From Deltaproteobacteria bacterium RBG_13_61_14 (GTDB taxonomy: Bacteria > RBG-13-61-14), in contig MGQK01000081.1 in assembly GCA_001797815.1 (NCBI GenBank), positions 99,939-128,516 on the forward strand: DNA of 28,578 nt, written 5' to 3'. The notes beneath the pieces were generated by a model. That model was not told the origin of the DNA. It saw nothing but the letters and a program-made list of their open reading frames with translations, and did no database searches. A program made the translations under genes and the position numbers. Positions 21,441-28,465 of the stretch are shown here, in pieces. The stretch's first letter is position 1; each line of letters begins with the position of its first letter.

Positions 21441-22468
21441 CCGCCCGCCGCCTGGCCTTCGAGCTGACCAACCGCTGCAACCTCGCCTGCCGGCACTGCA
21501 TGCGGGGAACCGCCCAGCCGCGCCACGATCTGCCGTTCGCCTTGATCTGCCGGGTGCTCGATCAGGCCCAGAGGCTCGGCGTTTCCCTGGTGTCTTTCAC
21601 CGGGGGCGAGCCGCTCCTGCACCCGCAATTCGAGGACCTCATCCGCGCCACGGTCGAGCGGGGTTATACCTTCTCCTTTGTCACCAACGGCCACCTCTTG
21701 TCCCGGGTCCTGCCTTTGCTTTCCGAGTCCGCGGTCAAGGAAAAGCTCATCCAAGTGGCCGTCTCCCTGGACGGTCCGGACGCCGAGACCCACGACGCCG
21801 TCCGCGGACCGGGCAGTTTCCGCAAGGTCATGGCCGCCATCGCCGGCTGCCACGCCCGCGGCCTGCCCACCCGGCTGAAGCCGACCGTGAACCGAAAAAA
21901 CCTGGGGCGCCTCGAAGAAATGGCGCTGCTCGCCGCGCACCTGGGCCTGACCGGACTGGATTTCTCCCACATGCACCCCACCCCGGATAACCTGCGCGAC
22001 GGGCTCATGCTCGCGCCCGCCGAGTGGCGGCAGGTGGAAACCGCGGTCGCGCGCCTGGCCGGCGAGTTGAAAATCGCGGTGGGCCTGTGCGCCGGGGTTT
22101 ACGATCCCAGCCCCTTTTACCTTTGCGCCAACCTGAGCATGATCGATCTGTATGTGGACGTGCGCGGCAACCTCTGCCTGTGCTGCATGCTCCCGGCCAT
22201 CCGCGGCGCTGACCCGGATCAGCCCGAGCCGGACGTGATCGCGAACCTCGCCGAGGTGGACCTGGTCGAGGCCCACGTCCGCCTGGTGGACCGCATTGCC
22301 GAGTTCCACCGCCATCGCCTGCGCCGCCTGGCCGCCGGCGAGCTTTCCGAACTGGAACATTTTCAATGCCTGGCCTGCGCCCGTTATTTTGGCAAACTGG
22401 AGTGGTTAAAGGATTTCCCGGATAGTCCCTGGTCCGGGCTGGTTTTGCCCAGAAAGGAACCCCCATGA
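21437..22468 (+). CDS. Radical SAM/SPASM-type peptide maturase
   Basis: This 343-residue enzyme has the radical SAM motif C14-x3-C18-x2-C21 (RCNLACRHCMRG), the SAM-binding GGEP (56-59) and the VTNG strand. A C-terminal Cys-rich auxiliary-cluster region contains C218, C230, C247, C249, C250, C311 and C314, consistent with SPASM or twitch clusters. Such enzymes make C-C, C-S or C-O crosslinks, epimerise residues or cut backbones in RiPP precursors. The neighbouring core has no Cys, so thioether formation on it is excluded. Epimerisation or backbone chemistry is more likely (inference). The start overlaps the HprK-like stop and the end overlaps the next lipoprotein start (both ATGA), so the three are translationally coupled. 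Confidence 0.92.
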   Translation: MTARRLAFELTNRCNLACRHCMRGTAQPRHDLPFALICRVLDQAQRLGVSLVSFTGGEPLLHPQFEDLIRATVERGYTFSFVTNGHLLSRVLPLLSESAVKEKLIQVAVSLDGPDAETHDAVRGPGSFRKVMAAIAGCHARGLPTRLKPTVNRKNLGRLEEMALLAAHLGLTGLDFSHMHPTPDNLRDGLMLAPAEWRQVETAVARLAGELKIAVGLCAGVYDPSPFYLCANLSMIDLYVDVRGNLCLCCMLPAIRGADPDQPEPDVIANLAEVDLVEAHVRLVDRIAEFHRHRLRRLAAGELSELEHFQCLACARYFGKLEWLKDFPDSPWSGLVLPRKEPP

Positions 22469-24489
22469 AAATTCCGCGATGGATCATTGGCGTGTTGCTT
22501 GGCGGAGCCCTCCTGATCCTGCCCGCTTGCGAATACGAGGATGGGAATGGATGCTCGTTCTGGACCAGCCTCCTCGGAGCCGACGCCGACGGGGATAATC
22601 ACGGGACCGGTTGCGGCAACCTCGGCCCGGACTGTGATGATACCAACCCCAACGTCTGGGTCTCCTGTGACCTTTGCCTGGACGCGGACGCCGACGGCTG
22701 GTATGTAGGCTGCGACGCTTATGCCACCATCCCGGGCCCGGACTGCTCGGACAGCGACTCCCGGAACTGGATCTCCTGCGACACCTGCCAGGATGCGGAC
22801 AGCGATAGCTGGTTTGCCGGCTGCGATGATTATACCCATTTGGATGGTCCCGACTGCGACGATGCCGACCCGTTCCACTGGTCGGATTGCCTGACCTGTG
22901 TAGATAAGGACGGCGACCATTATGGGACCGGGTGCGACCTGGGCCTGGACTGCGACGACCGCGACCCCCTCTACTTCTCGCAGTGCCTCTATTTCGAGGT
23001 CCTGGTCTCGCCCCTGTCCCCGGGTTGGGATACGCAACTGATTCCCCCCACCCTCTTTGACCCCACCGTCTTCTATCGAGGCGTGAGTGCGACGCGGGTC
23101 AACGGGCAGGTGAACGCCGGCGTGACCGCCAACGCTGACGCCGACTCCCTCACCATTACCCTCACCTCGCTGTCCGCGACCAACTGGCCGCGGCTGTGGC
23201 TGGTGCTGCGCAACCTCGAACCCAATGCCCAACTCCTGACTCCCCCGGACGCCGAGAATGGCAACACCCTCTACTTCCCCGGGGGAGAGTCCGTCTTCGT
23301 CTTTGGACCCCTGGCCCCGACCGCGAGCGCGTCGGTCACCCTGGATTTCGACCGGGTGAATCCCGCCGAGGGTTACGGCTTTGCTTTTGATATTCTCTTG
23401 ATTGAGGATCGCCTGGTCTTCAGCGCCAAACCCGACGCGGCCACTCCTTTCCAACTCGTGACCATCCGGCCCGACGGGACCGGCCGCAGCCAGGTGACCG
23501 ACCTCGCCCTGCACGCTCTGACCGCGACCTTTGCCCCGGGCGGAGAGCAGATCGCCTTTGCCGTGTCAGCCGACTACTACGATATTTGGACCGTGCATCC
23601 CGACGGCTCCCACTTGACCCAGGTCTCCCACGGCCCCGGCTCCGCCCTCAATCCTTCCTTTTCCCCCGACGGCAAAAGTCTGGTCTATGATTGCATCGGC
23701 CGGTCCCCGGATTCTAATCAGGACATCTGTCTCAACGATGCTCAGGGCGGCGCGGAAACCGTCTTCATCAATGGCTTCTCCTCCATCGCCTCGGTCCTGC
23801 CTGACTACACCCAAGGCTGGTATCTAAAAAAGGTCTTCAATCCCACCTGGTCTCCGGACGGGACCAAGATCGTCTTCATGGCGCAACACCCCCAATTTTA
23901 CGCCCGCTATTATTATCTTCTCCAAAACATGGATCCACTCACCGGCGACACCATCGGGAACCCCATTATCTTGAACCGACCCGGCAATCCCACTCTCAAG
24001 TCCTGGATCACGGTCACCTCTTCTTTCAAATGGGGTCCGGACAGCCGGCATGCGACCTTTGACGCCATCCGCTACACGGTAAGGGGGACTTATCCAGGGA
24101 CCGCCTTCTATCCTAACTGTATTGATCCCCCGGACGCCAGGTGCTTCATGGTGGATTATAACGGCCCCTGGATCCTGGATCTGGCCCCCCTGCAAGCGGA
24201 CCTGCTTCCCGGCCAGACCACCGGGCTCAACCTTGAAAATTATGCCGTCCGGGTGCTCCAATCCGTCTCCGGTCTCTCTCAAAATCCCACCCTCTCCGCT
24301 GAGCAATCCGATAAAAGAGTTATAGTGGCCTTTAACTATCACTACACCTCGGTCTGGAGCATTGTCTCCCTGCCCCTCGACATCAATTACGTGGTCAGCT
24401 CCACCACGATCCAACCCTTGGTCAACGACGGAGTTGATAACCCTCTGCCTTCCTTCATGCCGCCGCTCCGGCCCGGATTCTATCGCTGA
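22465..24489 (+). CDS. Lipoprotein with MopE-like metal-binding repeats and a TolB-like propeller
   Basis: This 674-residue protein has a lipobox (LPAC, Cys22). Four repeats of about 30-37 residues follow (about 39-174), each with D-x-D-x-D near the start, a GC, a GPDC-D/S-D acidic run and a closing S-C-D-x-C. They resemble the Ca/Cu-binding repeats of MopE-like proteins. A beta-sandwich-like region follows (about 175-310). The C-terminal part has TolB/PD40 propeller blades, seen as VTIRPDGTGRSQVTD, IWTVHPDGSHLTQVSH, FSPDGKSLVYD and WSPDGTKIVFM. Its start overlaps the radical SAM stop (ATGA), so it belongs to the RiPP operon. It may bind metal or the matured peptide at the cell surface; that is inference. 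Confidence 0.85.
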   Translation: MKIPRWIIGVLLGGALLILPACEYEDGNGCSFWTSLLGADADGDNHGTGCGNLGPDCDDTNPNVWVSCDLCLDADADGWYVGCDAYATIPGPDCSDSDSRNWISCDTCQDADSDSWFAGCDDYTHLDGPDCDDADPFHWSDCLTCVDKDGDHYGTGCDLGLDCDDRDPLYFSQCLYFEVLVSPLSPGWDTQLIPPTLFDPTVFYRGVSATRVNGQVNAGVTANADADSLTITLTSLSATNWPRLWLVLRNLEPNAQLLTPPDAENGNTLYFPGGESVFVFGPLAPTASASVTLDFDRVNPAEGYGFAFDILLIEDRLVFSAKPDAATPFQLVTIRPDGTGRSQVTDLALHALTATFAPGGEQIAFAVSADYYDIWTVHPDGSHLTQVSHGPGSALNPSFSPDGKSLVYDCIGRSPDSNQDICLNDAQGGAETVFINGFSSIASVLPDYTQGWYLKKVFNPTWSPDGTKIVFMAQHPQFYARYYYLLQNMDPLTGDTIGNPIILNRPGNPTLKSWITVTSSFKWGPDSRHATFDAIRYTVRGTYPGTAFYPNCIDPPDARCFMVDYNGPWILDLAPLQADLLPGQTTGLNLENYAVRVLQSVSGLSQNPTLSAEQSDKRVIVAFNYHYTSVWSIVSLPLDINYVVSSTTIQPLVNDGVDNPLPSFMPPLRPGFYR

Positions 24490-24500
24490 GGTCAGCCGGC

Positions 24501-24941
24501 ATGGCGGATTGGGTCCGGCGCTTCCGAAAACACATTCACTCGGCCGCTGATCTCTGGCTGCTCCTCCGCCTCGCCGCCTGGCTGGTGCTGGAACCCATCC
24601 TCCTCCGCCTGCTCCCCTTGCCCCGGCTCCTGGCCTGGCATACCCCGGCCCGGCCGCCGGTTCCCTCCCACCAGCGGGACCGGATCGTCCTCTATGCCCA
24701 GATCCTCCTCAGCGACCGCGCCAACCTCTTTGAGCGAACCTGCCTCAAGCGTAGTCTCGTCCTCTACCGCTTCCTCCACGACGAACACCAGTCCCCCCGC
24801 TTCTGCCTCGGCGTCCGCTCTCACAACGGCCGCCTGCAAGGCCATAGCTGGGTTACGTTCCGCGGATCCCCCCTGTATCCCGGCGAGGACCAGGGTTATT
24901 CGGTGACCTTTGTGTATCCGCCGGAAAAGGAGGGGCCGTGA
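24501..24941 (+). CDS. Lasso B2-type transglutaminase-like leader peptidase
   Basis: This 146-residue protein matches the B2 (Transglut_core3) family that removes leaders in lasso and related RiPP pathways. The N-terminal helical part (about 12-45) is hydrophobic. The catalytic Cys81 is in RTCLKRSLVLYRFL and His115 in GHSWVTFRG, the family Cys-His pair; the third acidic residue is not clear. In lasso systems B2 works with a PqqD-like B1 that binds the leader YxxP motif, here the gene at 17696. No asparagine-synthetase-like lasso cyclase is present in the window. It starts 11 bp after the MopE/TolB lipoprotein, and its stop overlaps the GNAT start by 4 bp (GTGA). Confidence 0.88.
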   Translation: MADWVRRFRKHIHSAADLWLLLRLAAWLVLEPILLRLLPLPRLLAWHTPARPPVPSHQRDRIVLYAQILLSDRANLFERTCLKRSLVLYRFLHDEHQSPRFCLGVRSHNGRLQGHSWVTFRGSPLYPGEDQGYSVTFVYPPEKEGP

Positions 24942-25534
24942 GCGGGTTCCAGATCCGGCCGGCCGGCCAGGAAGATCTCGATTCCTTGGCCCGCCTCTTT
25001 GCCGCCCACCTCGACGAGCAAGCCGGGTGGGACCGACTCTTTGCCCGGTCGCGCAACCCGGCCTTTGACAGCTTGCGCTTCATCACCCGCTCCTGGCAGG
25101 CGGGCCTCCAGCAGTTCCTGGTGGCGGACGACGGCTCGCGCCTGCTCGGCTTTATCCGGTTCAGCATCCAGCCCGCCGCCGCGGCCGCGCCGAGACCTTC
25201 TCGCCGCAAGGGATCTCGAAGCTTGACCTGGGGGCGCCTGCTCCGGGCCGCGTCTCGTTACCTCCTGCGCTGGGCGGAGCGGTGGCCCGATTCCACCTTC
25301 CTGACCCGCGGTGTAACCACCGGCTATCTGGCCGACCTCTACGTGCTCCCGGCCGCTCGCCGCCAGGGCATCGGCACGCGCCTGGTCCAGGCCACTTTGC
25401 GCTGCTTTGCCGAGCAGGGGATCCCGGAGGTCTATTTGCAGGTGGTGGATCAAAACCAGGCCGGCGTCGAGTTCTGGAAAAAGATGGGCTTTGTCCCCCA
25501 TCGCCACACCCTCGTGCATCCCGGCCCTTCCTGA
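24938..25534 (+). CDS. GNAT-family N-acetyltransferase at the end of the RiPP operon
   Basis: This 198-residue GNAT enzyme transfers an acyl group from acyl-CoA. The acetyl-CoA pyrophosphate loop is in LYVLPAARRQGIGTRLVQATL (motif R-Q-G-I-G-T), followed by VYLQVVDQNQAGVEFWKKMGF (motif B). A low-complexity PAAAAAPRPSRR insert (about 79-90) separates the N-terminal strands. It uses GTG inside the protease stop. As the last coupled gene it could acetylate the new N-terminus of the mature peptide (Gly30) after leader removal, as in some RiPP pathways. That is inference; a small-molecule or protein target is possible. Confidence 0.87.
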   Translation: MSGFQIRPAGQEDLDSLARLFAAHLDEQAGWDRLFARSRNPAFDSLRFITRSWQAGLQQFLVADDGSRLLGFIRFSIQPAAAAAPRPSRRKGSRSLTWGRLLRAASRYLLRWAERWPDSTFLTRGVTTGYLADLYVLPAARRQGIGTRLVQATLRCFAEQGIPEVYLQVVDQNQAGVEFWKKMGFVPHRHTLVHPGPS

Positions 25535-25537
25535 TCC

Positions 25538-25560
25538 GGGCCGGAGGCCTTTTCCGGCCC
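25538..25560. terminator. Hairpin between convergent genes (terminator-like)
   Basis: GGGCCGGA (25538-25545) and TCCGGCCC (25553-25560) form an 8-bp stem with loop GGCCTTT. It lies directly after the GNAT stop and before the convergent apbE stop, so it could serve both transcripts. No long T-tract follows on either side, so termination would be weak or factor-assisted. Confidence 0.5.
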
Positions 25561-25582
25561 TCCGGTCCCGGGCGGATTCATA

Positions 25583-26611
25583 TTATAATCTGAATAAAAA
25601 GGGAACGGAGGGAGATGGCGCCGGCTGGATCCGGCCGGCCAGACCCGGCGTCGCGTGCCAACGGCCCTTGGCGTCCACGATCAACGCCTCGATCCCGGGT
25701 GGCGAGGGCAGGAGCTTGATCCCCTGCTCCGGACCCAGCACCAACAGGGCCGTGGCCCAAGCGTCCGCCTCCCAGGCTTCGCTTGCAATCACCGTGGCGC
25801 CCAAAACCCCCTCCGCCGGCCGGCCGGTGCGCGGGTCGAGGATGTGCCCGTACCGCCGGCCCTGGATTTCAACAAAGCGCTCATATTGGCCCGAAGTGGC
25901 GACGGCTTGGTTTTGGATCTCGAGCTCGCCCAACAGACGATCACGCCGCGCCGGGTCTTGAATCCCGATCCGCCAGGGCTTCTCGCCCGGCCGCGTAAAA
26001 GCCCGCAAGTCGCCGCCCGCGGTCACCAGCGCCCGATCAACGCCCGGGACCTTGAGCGCCGCCAGGGCCCGGTCCACCGCGTAGCCCTTGGCGATCGCGC
26101 CCAGGTCCAGGCGCATTCCCGCCTCCGGCAAAAACACCGTCCCGGCCGAGCGGTCCACCTGGATCCGGCGCCAGCCCACCCGCTTGAGCCGGGCCGCGAT
26201 CTCGGCCGCCTCCGGCACCCGGGCCGGCTTCTCCCCCGAAAAATCCCAGAGCCCGCCGAGCGCGGCATAGCTGATGTCGAACGCGCCGTCCGAGAGCCGG
26301 CTCACCTCGAGCGACCGCTCGATCGCCTCCAGCACCTCGGGACTCACCTGCACCGGCGCCACTCCCGCCGCCCGGTTAATCCGGCTGAGCTCGCTGTCCT
26401 CCCGGAAAGTGCTGATCAACCGGTCCACCCGCCGCACTTCCTCAAAAGCCAAAGCGACCCGCGCCTCCACCAGCTTGTGGTCTCGGCCCTCGGCCGTGAT
26501 CTCGACCAGGGTGCCCATCAGGGTTTCGGCCTGCCCGACCCGGGCCGAACGGCAGTGGACACCAAAGATCAATCCCACGATCAGGAACAGGATTTTGAAG
26601 CGAGGAATCAT
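25583..26611 (-). CDS. apbE: FAD:protein FMN transferase (ApbE family) lipoprotein
   Basis: This 342-residue ApbE-type flavin transferase attaches FMN to Thr/Ser of exported redox subunits. It has a lipoprotein signal with FGVHC (lipobox-like, Cys20). Family blocks are AETLMGTLVEI, VDRLISTFREDSELSRIN, DGAFDISYAALGGLWDFSG, LDLGAIAKGYAVDRA, ALVTAGGDLRA and GHILDPRTGRPA, with the late A-W-A-T-A-L block (EADAWATALLVLG). The start overlaps the FGE-like stop by 4 bp (ATGA), so the two are coupled. No flavoprotein target with the Rnf/Nqr-type motif is present in the window. Confidence 0.93.
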   Translation of the reverse strand: MIPRFKILFLIVGLIFGVHCRSARVGQAETLMGTLVEITAEGRDHKLVEARVALAFEEVRRVDRLISTFREDSELSRINRAAGVAPVQVSPEVLEAIERSLEVSRLSDGAFDISYAALGGLWDFSGEKPARVPEAAEIAARLKRVGWRRIQVDRSAGTVFLPEAGMRLDLGAIAKGYAVDRALAALKVPGVDRALVTAGGDLRAFTRPGEKPWRIGIQDPARRDRLLGELEIQNQAVATSGQYERFVEIQGRRYGHILDPRTGRPAEGVLGATVIASEAWEADAWATALLVLGPEQGIKLLPSPPGIEALIVDAKGRWHATPGLAGRIQPAPSPSVPFLFRL

Positions 26612-27375
26612 TGGGCCGGGATGCTCACCGCGCAGCGAAAGCCGCCCTGCTCGGTCGCGTCCTGGGGATCCAGCGGATAACGCACGTAGCTCTTCAGCAG
26701 CTCAATCGAATAGAAAAAGGCGCCGCCCCGGGCCACCCGCCGCTTGCCGGTCTCGTCAAACGCGAGCGGCCCGCCGGGATAGGCGCGGTACCAGTCCGCG
26801 GTCCATTCCCAGACGTTGCCGGCCAGGTCCAGGGCCCCGTAAGGGCTCTGGCCCTTGGGATAGCTGCCCGCCGGCGCCGGGGACTCGTTCGCGTTGGTGC
26901 GGTTGCGGCTGCGCCCGGGGTCCCAGCCGTTGCCCCAGGGATAGGTCCGGCCGTTAAGGCCCCGCGCCGCCTTTTCCCACTCGGCTTCGCGGGGCAGCCT
27001 TCGGCCCGCCCAGCGGCAATAGGCGTCGGCGTCCTCCCAGGTGACATGGTTCACCGGCAGGTCCTCTTGTCCGGGAGCGAGAGTGCCTTGCCGGAGATGC
27101 ACCGGCAGCGGCCGGCCTACTGCCTGGCAAAAGCGGAAATACTGCCCGTTGCTCACTTCGGTGCGGTCAAGGTAAAAGGTCTCCAGAAAAACCTTGCGCT
27201 CGGGCCGGCTCGCCTCCGGCCCGGTGTTGCTGCCCAGGCGGAACTCCCCGGCCGGCACCTTGACCAGGAGGGCGCCGTCCTTTTTCCAGCGGATTCGATC
27301 CGGCAGGGAAGTTCCGCTGCTCGCGGCGAGAAGAATGATTGGGGTCAGTGCTTGACTTATGACTTTTCGTATCAT
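26608..27375 (-). CDS. FGE-sulfatase-fold (SUMF1/PvdO-like) exported protein, probably non-catalytic
   Basis: This 255-residue protein has a signal-like N-terminus and the FGE fold. Visible blocks are VPAGEFRLGSN, FYLDRTEVSNGQYFRFC, LPVNHVTWEDADAYCRWAGRRLPREAEWEKAARG, YPWGN, GALDLAGNVWEWTADWY, RVARGGAF and the terminal GGFRCAVS. The Cys pair that binds copper in true formylglycine-generating enzymes is absent; the matching segment reads LKSYVRYPLDP. It is therefore probably a binding or assembly protein rather than a sulfatase activator. Its first residues, including KVISQALTP, are encoded by a copy of the RAYT terminal repeat (27341-27365), so the native 5' end may have been replaced. It is coupled to apbE by ATGA. 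Confidence 0.82.
   Translation of the reverse strand: MIRKVISQALTPIILLAASSGTSLPDRIRWKKDGALLVKVPAGEFRLGSNTGPEASRPERKVFLETFYLDRTEVSNGQYFRFCQAVGRPLPVHLRQGTLAPGQEDLPVNHVTWEDADAYCRWAGRRLPREAEWEKAARGLNGRTYPWGNGWDPGRSRNRTNANESPAPAGSYPKGQSPYGALDLAGNVWEWTADWYRAYPGGPLAFDETGKRRVARGGAFFYSIELLKSYVRYPLDPQDATEQGGFRCAVSIPAQ
27341..27365. repeat. Extra copy of the RAYT terminal repeat inside the FGE-like gene
   Basis: GGGGTCAGTGCTTGACTTAT begins at 27341 and continues through GACTT. It is nearly identical to the repeat at 27376 and to the inverted copy at 28381-28408. On the minus strand it encodes the KVISQALTP segment of the FGE-like signal region. It lies outside the element proper. Confidence 0.85.
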
Positions 27376-27391
27376 GGGGTCAGTGCTTGAT

Positions 27392-28342
27392 TTATGATTT
27401 AAGCGCCTGGACTTTTTTCCTTAGATCCCGGTGTTGGGCCAATTGTTTGCGGAACTTGCTTAACCCGCGGCTGACTCCCGAACTGCTGATCCCCATCTGC
27501 TCCGCCACCGCGGAGACACTGATCCCGCAATGCTCCACCAGGTGATAGTAGGCAGCCAGCCGGGCCGGGAAATTGCGGCCGCGACGGCGCAAAGCGTGGC
27601 TCTCGACCTCGAAGAGTTCCGCCACCCGCGCCAGCTCGTCTGGCAAATCGAGGTTAGGACGGGATGCCCTTCTGAAGGAGGGTACCGATTCGTGTTTGCC
27701 GGCCGGGCCATACCGCTTGGTCAACTCCTCTAGCACCTCCCGAGGCCCCAGCACCACCCGGCCCCGCATCTGCTCCCAGAAATCCGGCTCGACACCGGCC
27801 AGATCCAGGCAGACCTTGCGGTAGTGTTTCCGCTGGTTCTTTTCCCCCGAGCCGTATTCCGCCAGCACTTCCTCGGGCCGAAGCCAGGCAAAGCGGGACG
27901 GCGCGCGGGTGTAGTCTCGGAAACTGGACCACTCGTAGCTCGCGGGGTCGGCCACGATTCCGGCGCGCACCGGGTTGAGGTGAAGATACATGGAGAGCTG
28001 GAGCCAATGGGCCTCGTCCGCCACCAAAATAGATTTGTATCGGCCCTGGAAGAGATGGCCGGACCGCTGATGCCGACGGTTGCAACGAGCCGTGTAGGTG
28101 CCGTTGAGCCACTTCATGGCCGCAGCCAAGTTGGGCTGAAGGGTGCAGAGGAAGAGATGGTAGTGGTTGCTCATCAGGCAAAAAGCGAAGACCTTGAGGC
28201 CGAACCGGGAGGCGGCGCGCCCGAGCAGTTCGAGGAATTCTCGCCGGTCTTCGGGACCGGAGAAGATGTCTTGGCGGTTGTTGCCCCGGGCAGTGACATG
28301 ATAGACGGCGCCGGGGAATTGGATTCTCCAAGGTCGCGCCAT
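27392..28342 (-). CDS. REP-associated tyrosine transposase with DnaA-like C-terminal HTH
   Basis: This 316-residue protein has the Y1_Tnp/RAYT signature. It begins ARPWRIQFPGAVYHVTARGN, has the HUH-type motif SNHYHLFL (H60, H62) and the nucleophile Tyr119 in QLSMYLHLNPVRAG. Residues about 215-310 form an extra helical domain with a helix-turn-helix (GISVSAVAEQMGISSSGVSRGLSKF) similar to the DnaA C-terminal domain found in some RAYTs. It would nick and rejoin single-stranded DNA at the flanking repeats. All key residues are intact, so it may be active. Length and frame are complete. Confidence 0.93.
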   Translation of the reverse strand: MARPWRIQFPGAVYHVTARGNNRQDIFSGPEDRREFLELLGRAASRFGLKVFAFCLMSNHYHLFLCTLQPNLAAAMKWLNGTYTARCNRRHQRSGHLFQGRYKSILVADEAHWLQLSMYLHLNPVRAGIVADPASYEWSSFRDYTRAPSRFAWLRPEEVLAEYGSGEKNQRKHYRKVCLDLAGVEPDFWEQMRGRVVLGPREVLEELTKRYGPAGKHESVPSFRRASRPNLDLPDELARVAELFEVESHALRRRGRNFPARLAAYYHLVEHCGISVSAVAEQMGISSSGVSRGLSKFRKQLAQHRDLRKKVQALKS

Positions 28343-28380
28343 GAGAAAAGCCTAGCATAGCCGCCGCCGAGAGACAACTC

Positions 28381-28408
28381 ATTAAGTCATAAGTCAAGCA
28401 CTGACCCC
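28381..28408. repeat. Right terminal repeat of the RAYT element (inverted)
   Basis: ATTAAGTCATAAGTCAAGCA (28381-28400), continuing CTGACCCC to 28408, is the reverse complement of the GGGGTCAGTGCTTGACTTAT-type repeat at 27341 and 27376. It marks the 5' side of the transposase gene, about 40 bp upstream of its start. Confidence 0.85.
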
Positions 28409-28465
28409 TATTTCTGTTTGCAACCCGTTTCGGTCCATGTTAATGTAAAGAGGGGGTTTGAGGCA

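Larger units (their letters stand above)
27376..28408. mobile_element. REP-associated tyrosine transposase (RAYT) element with inverted ends
   Basis: The left end GGGGTCAGTGCTTGATTTAT (from 27376, continuing to 27403) and the right end, its inverted near-copy at 28381-28408, bound one transposase gene on the minus strand. The stop codon of that gene lies inside the left repeat. A further direct copy of the left repeat lies 35 bp outside. The arrangement is that of an IS200/IS605-related RAYT unit. It has landed between the FGE-like gene and a probable AAA+ ATPase gene. Confidence 0.82.
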
